Shown one piece after another: positions 36,436 to 44,853 of a stretch of 64,000 nt of DNA. Every line of letters begins with the position of its first letter. Positions within the stretch are counted from its first letter, which is position 1. The DNA is taken from NCBI RefSeq assembly GCF_037893185.1, contig NZ_CP140772.1, forward strand, positions 5,022,001-5,086,000, given 5' to 3'. Both the position numbers and the translations under genes were made by a program. The notes under the pieces are model-generated. The model worked only from the letters and a program-made list of their open reading frames with translations, ran no database searches and was not told the origin of the DNA. The DNA is from Chitinophaga sp. 180180018-3. Lineage in GTDB: Bacteria; Bacteroidota; Bacteroidia; Chitinophagales; Chitinophagaceae.

Positions 36436-36510
36436 AGAATTAAGAAACAGAGCGAAGGCCTAAGCGAATAAATGTTATTCGCTTAGGCCTTCGCTCTGTT
36501 TCTTAATTCT
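36436..36510. repeat. Inverted repeat A, 36-bp perfect stem, 3'-end repeat family
   Basis: The stem 36436-36471 pairs perfectly with 36475-36510 around an ATG loop. The family arm AATTAAGAAACAGAGCGAAG is at 36438-36457, the variable hexamer GCCTAA at 36458-36463, and GCGAATAA at 36464-36471. A further ATTCTTAATTTC outer arm is at 36520-36531 on the right, and a degenerate partner overlaps the MFS 3' end on the left. It sits between convergent MFS and TlpA-like genes and is a likely two-way terminator. Confidence 0.88.
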
Positions 36511-36516
36511 ATATTC

Positions 36517-37704
36517 TCAATTCTTAATTTCAAACCAATACACCTTCTGTAATTGCTGTTGCTTTGAAACTTCCACACCATAGGCTTCCATCGATGCTTT
36601 CAACTGTGTAAAATCGCCTGACTTCACTGTCATATTCACTTTCCGGCCAAACTGATCTATATTTCTGACTGTCATATTGCAATCAAACCGGTCCTGTAAA
36701 GCGCTGACCAGGGCCGGCAGCGTATTATTCTTGAGTACAATAATGCCGCCCTCACCGGTACTAATGTGGCTCACATCCTCCGGTTGCCGGGGCACGTCCA
36801 AATATAATTTGCTGCTGTCTTTTACTTCCATCACTATTATGTCAGTTAAACTATCTTTTTCTGCCATATGCAAATGCAAATTATCTAATATGGCCTCCAA
36901 CACATCCCGGTCCAATATTTTTTTCCTGCTCGCATAGTAGTAAGAAATACAACTGTCGGACAGTGAACCCGGCAATACCACCATTGCCCTGGAAGTCCCT
37001 AACAGCTGGGCCAGGCGCTCCCTCACTTTTGTCCCTATTACCACATCATTACAAAGATCTGTTCCTTTCCTGATGATATGTTTCCCCAATGGCAGATTGG
37101 TTACCGGTCCCATCGTGAAGTATTCGTTTTTTCCCGCATCTGCCCAGAGCTCCTGATAGTATTGTTGTAACGAATCATACAGATACTTCTCGCCGGTCAC
37201 CACAGGCTTCTCTGGCAGCGGAATCGGCTCCCGGTTTACAAATCGCCTCAGAATATCTTCATCCAGTGTTCCTTCCTTACTTGTCCATTTCACCTCCATC
37301 CGGTCGTCGATCAACACCTGGAACGGAATAGAGTTGATCCCGAATTTTTTGAACGTTTCCCCCGTAGTATCCGAAACTACTACAGATGAAAATGGCATTT
37401 TAGACAATAACCGCCGGATTACCACTTCTTTCTCATCACTCATAGCCAGGAATACAAGCTGCTTATTTCGTTTATTCGCTTCCGTTAATTTATTGAAATG
37501 AGGTACCTCTCCCAGGCATGGCCCGCACCAGGTGGCCCAGAAATCCACCACCAGAAATTTCCCCTTCAGTGATTTGTCTTTCGGCACATGCTCAATCCAG
37601 TTAGTGATCTGTAAATTGCTCACTTTATCTCCCCGCTTTACCTGGGAATTCGCTTGCATGGTCAACCCCAATAGGAATAAAAAAATCAGGCTTTTAGGTA
37701 ACAT
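36517..37704 (-). CDS. TlpA-like thiol-disulfide oxidoreductase with C-terminal extension
   Basis: After a signal peptide (cleavage likely near ANSQ, residue 20) the 395-residue protein has a TlpA/ResA-type thioredoxin domain with the active site WCGPC (59-63, in DFWATWCGPCLGEVPHF) and the cis-Pro loop GINSIPFQVLID. A C-terminal region (about 170-395) of DUF3738-type follows, with STGEGG and the repeated DRFDCNMTVRN segment. It should reduce or exchange disulfides in the periplasm. The final EIKN is encoded by the outer arm of inverted repeat A. It is divergent from the HEAT operon with 162 bases between. Confidence 0.87.
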   Translation of the reverse strand: MLPKSLIFLFLLGLTMQANSQVKRGDKVSNLQITNWIEHVPKDKSLKGKFLVVDFWATWCGPCLGEVPHFNKLTEANKRNKQLVFLAMSDEKEVVIRRLLSKMPFSSVVVSDTTGETFKKFGINSIPFQVLIDDRMEVKWTSKEGTLDEDILRRFVNREPIPLPEKPVVTGEKYLYDSLQQYYQELWADAGKNEYFTMGPVTNLPLGKHIIRKGTDLCNDVVIGTKVRERLAQLLGTSRAMVVLPGSLSDSCISYYYASRKKILDRDVLEAILDNLHLHMAEKDSLTDIIVMEVKDSSKLYLDVPRQPEDVSHISTGEGGIIVLKNNTLPALVSALQDRFDCNMTVRNIDQFGRKVNMTVKSGDFTQLKASMEAYGVEVSKQQQLQKVYWFEIKN

Positions 37705-37866
37705 GGGATATAATTTTACTGAATCTATGAAAATTTCGTAGATAAATATCCCCGAACTTTTTTACTAGATCAAATCGTTAAAAATTTCTTCCTGCGGCGC
37801 TGTTCCTCCTGAATTACTTATATTTACGCCCAGGCCGGAAACGGAGTCATTCAAAATGTTAACCAT

Positions 37867-38064
37867 ATGTCTGCTTTGAATTATTTAGTTGTCATGTTAG
37901 AGAATAGTCAGACGGAACAATTGCCTGTCCGCATATTCTTAACCCACCATACCCTTACTGGTATTGTTACCAACATTTACCCTTCATTTGTTGAAATCAG
38001 AACGGAAGATGGCAAACGCTGTGTGATTACACTCGATAAGATCGAAGCCATAGCCGGTATCTGA
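37867..38064 (+). CDS. Small Sm/SH3-barrel-like protein, first gene of HEAT-repeat operon
   Basis: This 65-residue protein has an N-terminal helix-like segment, then five short strands (PVRIFLTHHTLTGIVTNIYP, FVEIRTE, KRCVITLDKIEAI). The GxVxxxxPxFVEI ... ILDKIxAI pattern resembles Sm/Hfq-type or SH3 barrels, which often oligomerise or bind RNA, but there is no direct family match I can name. It is cytoplasmic. The next gene starts 34 bases later, and the four genes up to 44736 have gaps of 34, 15 and 41 bases, so it is the head of one transcript. A TATATTTA box at 37819-37826 is a weak -7 candidate. Confidence 0.6.
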   Translation: MSALNYLVVMLENSQTEQLPVRIFLTHHTLTGIVTNIYPSFVEIRTEDGKRCVITLDKIEAIAGI

Positions 38065-38098
38065 CGCCCGTCAATTATATCATTGAAAAAATCATAGC

Positions 38099-39733
38099 AT
38101 GGATCATACTACTCAGCGCCCGGACAATGCTTTGCCGGGGCTCATCCGTAAAGTTTTGGGCAGTCCGCATTCCGAACAGGTGATCAAGGCGCAGATCATC
38201 CAGATGGCTTCGCAGCACCTGCACGTGCCGGAGGTTACTACGGCCTTGCTGGAAGTGCTGCCGCTGACGAAAGACAAAGAAACCAAAGCCCGGTTGTTAC
38301 AATTCCTGTCCGGCCTCAATACGTCCCGTTTTCCGGACCCCACTGCGTTATTCAACGCGCTGCTGGAAGTATACCGGCAGGAGAAAGACAGAGACACACG
38401 TACCGCCCTGCTCTATCGCTTGCAGGATAGCATCCACCAGGATCCGCGGCTGGCGGTATTCTTCGTGGAGCTGGCAGCACAGGACACTTTGAGCGAGCAG
38501 GAGCGTATAGCCGTTCAGGATACGATCGCTTCTCTTCCTTCGATATCGGAAGAAACAGCGCTTGCTGCGTTGCTGAAAAACGTTAACGCACCTACGCTGA
38601 TGCAACTGCAGGCCATTGAGCTGGCAGAAAAATGCCCGGTATGGGGCGAAAAAATGGCGGCCGCCCTGCAACCCTACCTGGCCGTGAAAAACGACCGGAA
38701 TATACGGTTCCGCATTCTTTCCCGCCTGAGCAGTGCGCGATTGCTGGATGCCAGCTATGCGGCGGTCATCATCCCGGTGCTGCGCACGGATAACGATGCC
38801 TACACCCGTCTGGAAGCATTGCAGGCGTTGACGAAAATAAAGCCCTGGAATGAAGATATTCTGTTGCAACTGGTTTGGTCCGCCTCCCAGGATGGCGACG
38901 AAACCGTGCGCAGTAAGGCCTTGCAGTTACAGGGCGAATTGCCGGAGCTCAGCAACGAACAGATGATGGCGCTGGCAGGACTGCTGACTTCCGACCGTTC
39001 GGAAGGCGTTCGCCTTACCTTGCTACAGCAACTCAAGCCGCTGATGCGTATTCCGGAGATCAGAACACAGGTGGCTGCCGCATTTTCGGCTAACCCCGGC
39101 GTGTTCAACGATACGGAGTTCGGCATGCTGACCGACATGCTGGCGCCTTATGCCGGCAGAGACGAGCAAATCAGCCTGCAGTTGATGAACAGCGCTAAAG
39201 GTCTTCCTAACACCGGGCAGCGCAAAAAAGTATTGCAACTGTTGCTGGGCAAAGTGAATATCGAAAAAATACTCGATCCGCTGCTGCAGCTTTTCAGAAA
39301 CGAACGCAATGAAGAACTGCGGGAGGTATTGTTTAACCAGGTGAAAGCCTTGTCTGTAACGCGTCATCCGCAGCTGGCAGATATTTTCTGCGACGAGCTG
39401 ACAGAACCAGGCTCACCGTTCCGCGTTACCTGCGCAGGCATCCTCGCCAACGCTGCAGAAACGTACGCGCAAATTGTGCCGGCGCTGGAGGATGTACTGT
39501 TGTACGACAACGACCGTGAGCTGGTACGTATTTCGCTCGATGGCTACCTGCGCCCCGGCGTTACCAAACGTTTCGATGTGTTGCTGGCCGTTGTGAAGAA
39601 TGAAATGATAGATACCATTTCCCGCCAGAAGGCCATGGATGCGCTGATCAAGCTGCCGCTGGATGAACAGCAGCAGGAAGCACTTGCTACTGCCCTGTCA
39701 GGCATTAAACCCGGTACATTAAAAAACACCTGA
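38099..39733 (+). CDS. HEAT-repeat protein 1 of 3
   Basis: The 544 residues are entirely helix pairs with the HEAT pattern (for example DRDTRTALLYRL near 95-106, DAYTRLEALQALTKI near 240, DETVRSKALQLQGEL, SEGVRLTLLQQL). No signal, membrane span or catalytic motif. Near residue 58 a KETKARLLQFLSGL segment aligns with equivalent places in the two downstream proteins, so the three are paralogues. The role is unknown; HEAT arrays normally scaffold proteins or nucleic acid. It is followed 15 bases later by the 721-residue protein. Confidence 0.8.
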   Translation: MDHTTQRPDNALPGLIRKVLGSPHSEQVIKAQIIQMASQHLHVPEVTTALLEVLPLTKDKETKARLLQFLSGLNTSRFPDPTALFNALLEVYRQEKDRDTRTALLYRLQDSIHQDPRLAVFFVELAAQDTLSEQERIAVQDTIASLPSISEETALAALLKNVNAPTLMQLQAIELAEKCPVWGEKMAAALQPYLAVKNDRNIRFRILSRLSSARLLDASYAAVIIPVLRTDNDAYTRLEALQALTKIKPWNEDILLQLVWSASQDGDETVRSKALQLQGELPELSNEQMMALAGLLTSDRSEGVRLTLLQQLKPLMRIPEIRTQVAAAFSANPGVFNDTEFGMLTDMLAPYAGRDEQISLQLMNSAKGLPNTGQRKKVLQLLLGKVNIEKILDPLLQLFRNERNEELREVLFNQVKALSVTRHPQLADIFCDELTEPGSPFRVTCAGILANAAETYAQIVPALEDVLLYDNDRELVRISLDGYLRPGVTKRFDVLLAVVKNEMIDTISRQKAMDALIKLPLDEQQQEALATALSGIKPGTLKNT

Positions 39734-39748
39734 TCAATTGGATGATAT

Positions 39749-41914
39749 ATGAATATGAGCAGTATTACCGAAGATATTAAAGCCCGGCGTAATGCAGGCA
39801 GCGAACAGGCCCTGATGATGCTCGATATGGTGCCGTTGTCTGATACCGATACAAAGTACTCGTTGCTGTCGTCCGCCGCATTGTATTTAAATGACCGGGC
39901 GGTTGCTGAGAAATGGATTTCCCTGCTCAGTGAAGAAACCGATACCGCCTTACAGGCCGATATGCTGCAAAGACTGGCGGCAGGCGGCTTACAGGCGATT
40001 CCCGACAAGGGCCGCTTCATTGCCCTGCTGATGGATATCCTGCAGCAAAATGAATCGCGGGATATCGTACTTCCGCTACTTGGCAGGTTTGCGCTCCATG
40101 ATGCAGGCGCGCGCCGGAAGCTGATGGATTTTTACAAATCTCAGGAGAATGCAGATGTATCCCGGCTGATACTTTCCTGGCTGCTTATTCCGGTAGCCAT
40201 TAGTGAAGAAGATATTGAGTTTTATAGGGAGATATTGAACAAAACGGATACGGAAGATAAACTGGTGCTGGTAAACAGGCTCCTGCTGCACGATCAGCTG
40301 GATCGTCAGCAGCTGGAAGAGTTGCTGCAGCCTACGACCCCTGCTGTTATCCGGGAAATGGTGCTGCGCTATTGTGTGGATCGTTCCATTGTTCCGGAAA
40401 AAACCCTGCGCAACATCATCCTGGGTGATAACAATCCGCTGCTGAGAAAATGGAGTATTCAGCTGCTGGCGATACATGGTATCAGCGATACAGCCATCAC
40501 GGATGCTATACTGCACGCACTCCGGGAAGATCCGGATCCTGCGGTGCGACAGGCGGCCATGAATGTATTTGCCTATAGCATTGCGCTCACACCAGACAAT
40601 ATCAGTTTCCTCTGCAACTGCCTGCAAACGGAAAAGAATATTACCGTAGCGCAACAGCTGCTATACCTGCTGGCGCCGTATACGGAAAAAAACAGCGCCT
40701 TGTCGGATGCCTTGTGGAACCTGCTGGAACTGGATCTGCAAACCGATATAGCGGCCGGCATTTACGATATTCTTGGCCGGCAGGTAGCCGTTAATACGAT
40801 GATGTTCGAAAGGTTTATGGCAGCATATGAAAAAGAGCAACACGATGTTTGCAAGACAGTCATATTGAAAGCCATTACCACGGTAATGAATGTGGGCGAT
40901 GAATTAAACAGTTTGTATTTGCGTGCACTCGATGCCCCGGCTCCGGCCATCCGGGAATGGGCGCTGCGGGGAATCCTGCTGATCCCGGGCACCCGGGAAA
41001 ATACAGACGTGATAGCAGCAGCCGCGCCGGCATTGCTGCGCAGCGATCTGGCAGACCAGCTACGGTTGCAGCTGGCGAGGAAACTCAGCTTCATTCCAAA
41101 GCTGCCGGATGCCGCCATACAGGTTTTCAGCCGGCTCGCCGATCACGAAAACAACCAGGAAATCCGCAGTATCTGCAATAAAGTACAGGAAAAAAGCATT
41201 GCACAGGATGGCGGCACCCGCATCAACTGGGAGCAATGGCTGCATAAAGCCGACGTGACGCATGATTTCAGCGGTGTGTTCCCGCATATCTGGTGGTTCT
41301 ACAACGATAATCCACCGATGGCCAACAGTATCCTGTATGCTGGCCTTAATCCGGCTGCCTCTGGCAGTCTGTACCAGGCCGGCGTCAGCGACCTGGAAAT
41401 ACTGAATTTCCTGGCTGCCTATTCCGGGATAGACGATACCCTCAGCCGCTACGCACTCAATCAGCTGCTGCATACCGACCTTGGCAATGAATCTAAATTC
41501 AAATGGTACCTGCTGGCTCTGAAAAGCAACCCTTCCTGCGAAGAACTGAAAGAAGGACTGTGGCTGCTGCTGGAGAAAAGAGGACAATATATCAACATGA
41601 TACAGCTGGATGAACTACTCAGGCTTGTTTGGAAAAACGAGCTGGATGCTCAGTTCAGCAGGCGCATGTTGCGGCAGACTACCCCCGCCGGAATACTGCC
41701 CTATCTGCGTTACATCTCTGTAAATGCAGCTGCAGAACAGGTGCCTGAATTGCTGGCGGCAACCGCCAAATTACCGGGCATCCTGCAGGACCGCGATTGC
41801 AAAGAGCAGTTCATTACCGCCTGCCGCAACAGCGGACAGGATGCAGAAGCTCTGCAACGCAATGCAGCAGCGGCTCCCGGCTTTGCAGACGATGGGCCGG
41901 GGTTTGCAGATTAA
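39749..41914 (+). CDS. HEAT-repeat protein 2 of 3
   Basis: The 721-residue helical protein has a HEAT-like N-terminal half (DPAVRQAAMNVFAYSI near 255, PAIREWALRGILLIPG near 395) and a distinct C-terminal region with HDFSGVFPHIWWFYNDNPPM and SLYQAGVSDLEILNFLAAYS, rich in aromatic residues. The last residues repeat PGFAD twice (PGFADDGPGFAD). No signal peptide. The N-terminal part aligns with the flanking HEAT genes. The third gene follows after 41 bases. I cannot assign a function. Confidence 0.8.
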   Translation: MNMSSITEDIKARRNAGSEQALMMLDMVPLSDTDTKYSLLSSAALYLNDRAVAEKWISLLSEETDTALQADMLQRLAAGGLQAIPDKGRFIALLMDILQQNESRDIVLPLLGRFALHDAGARRKLMDFYKSQENADVSRLILSWLLIPVAISEEDIEFYREILNKTDTEDKLVLVNRLLLHDQLDRQQLEELLQPTTPAVIREMVLRYCVDRSIVPEKTLRNIILGDNNPLLRKWSIQLLAIHGISDTAITDAILHALREDPDPAVRQAAMNVFAYSIALTPDNISFLCNCLQTEKNITVAQQLLYLLAPYTEKNSALSDALWNLLELDLQTDIAAGIYDILGRQVAVNTMMFERFMAAYEKEQHDVCKTVILKAITTVMNVGDELNSLYLRALDAPAPAIREWALRGILLIPGTRENTDVIAAAAPALLRSDLADQLRLQLARKLSFIPKLPDAAIQVFSRLADHENNQEIRSICNKVQEKSIAQDGGTRINWEQWLHKADVTHDFSGVFPHIWWFYNDNPPMANSILYAGLNPAASGSLYQAGVSDLEILNFLAAYSGIDDTLSRYALNQLLHTDLGNESKFKWYLLALKSNPSCEELKEGLWLLLEKRGQYINMIQLDELLRLVWKNELDAQFSRRMLRQTTPAGILPYLRYISVNAAAEQVPELLAATAKLPGILQDRDCKEQFITACRNSGQDAEALQRNAAAAPGFADDGPGFAD

Positions 41915-41955
41915 TTGGCAGGTATCATATTTAATCATCTTTAGTCAACAAGAAT

Positions 41956-44736
41956 ATGGCGGAAGAAATTGCTTTATTCGATATACTCTTATCTGCAGAA
42001 CGCAGTACAGAAGAACGGTTAGCAGCACTTGTACAGCTACGTCCTTTCCTGGAAACCCAGGAAGGCGCCGACAAACTTGCAGCTGCCATCAATACAGAAG
42101 AAAGTACCCAGGTGAAGGGTGCTATGCTGGAGCAGCTCTGCAACATCGACATCTCCCGGATCAATAACCATCAGCAATATATCAGCGCTCTTTCCCTGAT
42201 AGCCTGCCTGGAACCGGAGCGGGAACTGCGTTACCTGGCCGTAACCCGGCTGGCATCGCTCGCGCCACACATGAGCGAGGTACAGGAAATACTGATAGAA
42301 ACGCTGGTACATGATATCGACAGTTACATACAGATCGCCAGTATACAGGGGCTGCAGCAATGTGTCAATAAGACCACGGAAACGATAGAAAAGCTCAGTA
42401 ACTATCTTCCATTTGCCCCGGCAGCCTGCAAAGGTCCGTTGCTGACACTGGTAGCACAGCTTCCGCAACCACATGCCACTGCGCTGTTGCTACATTTCCT
42501 CGATCCGCTGGAGCCAGTGCCCTTGCGGCTGGAGGCGTTACGGATACTGTCTGACATGCCATCCCTGCCCACCATCGCCGGCACTACGCTCACCCGGCTG
42601 CTTCCTGCGGAGGTGTCGCTTCGCGTCAGGAGCAGTATCATTGCGCTACTGGCTAATCAGCGCCAGGTGGATCCGGAGCTGTTTAACGGCATCTTTACTG
42701 CGCTGCAGCAAATGCCCGACCAACCGGAACTGCTGGCCCTGGTGGCCGACCGGCTCGTGGCCCATCCTGAGCTGCAGCAGCAATTTATTCAGCTGTTCTC
42801 ACAAACAACATCCGCCGGCCTTAGAATACGGCTGCTGGTACAGCTTCAGTACAGCGATGTTCCGGAAATCATTGTCAGCGGCTTACAGGACGCTAATCCA
42901 TATGTACGGGAAGCCACGCTTCCTTTTCTCACCAACAAATTTGCTCAGTTCCAGGATCAGCTGGAACCCGCACTGGCAAAGGCTATTCAAACAGAACCAC
43001 TCACTGCATTGCGGGGAGCACTGATACAGGTATTCCTGCAAACCGGCCGGAAATCCGCCACCACAGAAGATATTATTGTAGCGTTGGGCACTGCGGAAAC
43101 AGACCATCCGCTGAAAGTACAGCTGGCACAGGCAGCCTGCCAGGTAACGGTAACAGCACAAAACAGGCAACCACTGCTTCGTTTGTTCTGCGGCATACTG
43201 GAAGGAAAATGGTACCCGGCTGCGCTGAAAGAAATGGTAACAGCCCGGCTGCAGACATTCGCCTATACTGATGATCCTGATCTTAAAAAAAGTATGGGAC
43301 TGCTGCTGGACCAGGCAAAAGATATTCATGAACTCAATCGCATCTACGGCATACTGAAAACACTGGAAACTGATTTCAGTCAGCTTGCCCCTTCTTTATT
43401 CCGTGTCCTCTACCGCCATATCGGCTGGTATCCGCAGCAACCACTCGATCAGTGGGTGCAGCTGCTCGGCCAGCTTGCTGAACAGCACGCTGATATCAGG
43501 GCGGAGCTGCCCTACCTCGTAGCTGCTACCGGCGCCAACTGGCTGCTGAAGGGCGCCGACAAAGCCGATCAGACCGGCGCATTTTTGTCGACCTTCAAAA
43601 ACGCCATGCTGAAAAACGACGGCATGCGCGGTTATATGGAAATGGAACAGCTACTCGTGGATGCATGGAATAACAGAACGATCAAAAAGAATGAGCTCAT
43701 CGAGCTGTATACCATGCTGCTGCGCAGCCCTAAGTCGTCGGGCCTGTTGCAACAAGTACTCAATATCATGCAACAGGGCAAACTGGTCACCCCGGAACTG
43801 GTAACGCTGAGCCTCGATTACATCCTGGTATCCACAGACAAAGACAGTTTATACCTCGTAAGAAAGTACCTGGAGCAGGCCGGTTTCAACGACCTGGAAT
43901 ACCGCCAGCGATTGATCAACATCTTCACACAACAGCATTATGCGCAGTACATGCAGCATAATTTGCCGGAAATAAATTCGAAGCGGCGCATCACTAATCT
44001 GAACGACTGGGAATACAGCGGCTGGCTATGTCCGTACAACCAATGGCCTGTGGCCAATCTCATTTTCGCGATAGAACCAGGCGAGCTTGCCACACAGGTA
44101 TTCAGTCAGCTGCCGGCAGCCGGCACCGATGCTACCGCTACTCTGCCTTACCTGGTGCTGGAACATCTGTTCAGAAATTATAACAGCGCCTGGGCAAAGA
44201 GCATTTTCAAAGAAACTACTTCTTTCGAAACATTCCTGACGAACATATACAATGGCTACCAGCAGCTGACAGCCGCCAATCCGCTGGGCGACAGAATGCT
44301 GTACACCTTCTGGAAGAAATGGAGTGATTATGTAAGGCTACTCAACGGACAACCGGTGCCTGCCGCCCTAAGCGATGCAGCCGCACATATATACGGAGGC
44401 GTATGTAACGTGCTGAAAAAAATGGAGCCGGAGTTCAATGGGCGGCAGTTTCCACAAATACTCAATGGCATGAACAAGGATATTGTGCAGCAACACTGGC
44501 CCTGGAGTAATGAATTATGGGAGACTTTTGAATACAAATATTTTCCTAAAAAAGATCCCGACCAGGATGCTGCTGCACAGCTCTTTCAGCAGGCTGCTAA
44601 AGCCTTGCAGGCCGGCGACGGACCGGAAGGCCTCCGTTTGCTGAAAGACCTGGTAGCAAGGTATCCGCATACAAGGCAGGTGAAAGAGCAGCTGGAGGTG
44701 ATTAATAATGCGATAGCGAAGCTGGAAGGAAATTAA
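41956..44736 (+). CDS. HEAT-repeat protein 3 of 3, with TPR-like C-terminus
   Basis: The 926-residue protein is the largest of the three. HEAT-like pairs run through about residues 1-450 (PERELRYLAVTRLASLAP, DSYIQIASIQGLQQC, NPYVREATLPFLTNK), then a helical domain with DWEYSGWLCPYNQWPVANLI near 675, and a C-terminal TPR-like hairpin (AAKALQAGDGPEGLRLLKDL, near 880-900). No signal, membrane span or enzyme motif. Its stop codon lies inside inverted repeat B, so its last Gly-Asn is encoded by the repeat. It converges on the HTCS gene. Confidence 0.8.
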   Translation: MAEEIALFDILLSAERSTEERLAALVQLRPFLETQEGADKLAAAINTEESTQVKGAMLEQLCNIDISRINNHQQYISALSLIACLEPERELRYLAVTRLASLAPHMSEVQEILIETLVHDIDSYIQIASIQGLQQCVNKTTETIEKLSNYLPFAPAACKGPLLTLVAQLPQPHATALLLHFLDPLEPVPLRLEALRILSDMPSLPTIAGTTLTRLLPAEVSLRVRSSIIALLANQRQVDPELFNGIFTALQQMPDQPELLALVADRLVAHPELQQQFIQLFSQTTSAGLRIRLLVQLQYSDVPEIIVSGLQDANPYVREATLPFLTNKFAQFQDQLEPALAKAIQTEPLTALRGALIQVFLQTGRKSATTEDIIVALGTAETDHPLKVQLAQAACQVTVTAQNRQPLLRLFCGILEGKWYPAALKEMVTARLQTFAYTDDPDLKKSMGLLLDQAKDIHELNRIYGILKTLETDFSQLAPSLFRVLYRHIGWYPQQPLDQWVQLLGQLAEQHADIRAELPYLVAATGANWLLKGADKADQTGAFLSTFKNAMLKNDGMRGYMEMEQLLVDAWNNRTIKKNELIELYTMLLRSPKSSGLLQQVLNIMQQGKLVTPELVTLSLDYILVSTDKDSLYLVRKYLEQAGFNDLEYRQRLINIFTQQHYAQYMQHNLPEINSKRRITNLNDWEYSGWLCPYNQWPVANLIFAIEPGELATQVFSQLPAAGTDATATLPYLVLEHLFRNYNSAWAKSIFKETTSFETFLTNIYNGYQQLTAANPLGDRMLYTFWKKWSDYVRLLNGQPVPAALSDAAAHIYGGVCNVLKKMEPEFNGRQFPQILNGMNKDIVQQHWPWSNELWETFEYKYFPKKDPDQDAAAQLFQQAAKALQAGDGPEGLRLLKDLVARYPHTRQVKEQLEVINNAIAKLEGN

Positions 44737-44853
44737 GAATAGGGAATGTGGAATTAAGAAACAGAGCGAAGATCCTGGCGATTGAATTGAATTGTCAATC
44801 GCCAGGATCTTCGCTCTGTTTCTTAATTCCACATTCCCTATTCTTAATTTCCT
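44727..44853. repeat. Inverted repeat B, 59-bp perfect stem, 3'-end repeat family
   Basis: The stem 44727-44785 pairs perfectly with 44795-44853 around a 9-base loop. From outside in it contains ATTAAGAATAGGGAATGTGG, the shared arm AATTAAGAAACAGAGCGAAG (44752-44771), the variable hexamer ATCCTG (44772-44777) and GCGATTGA (44778-44785). It contains the stop codon of the HEAT gene and encodes the last 18 residues of the HTCS. It is the longest perfect member of the family and a likely two-way terminator. Confidence 0.9.

Noticed and set aside
37867..44736. HEAT-repeat operon as a phage-defence or phage-tail module
   Set aside because: No nuclease, ATPase, reverse transcriptase, toxin, tail or sheath motif is present in any of the four proteins, and no mobile-element gene flanks it; the idea has no support from sequence.
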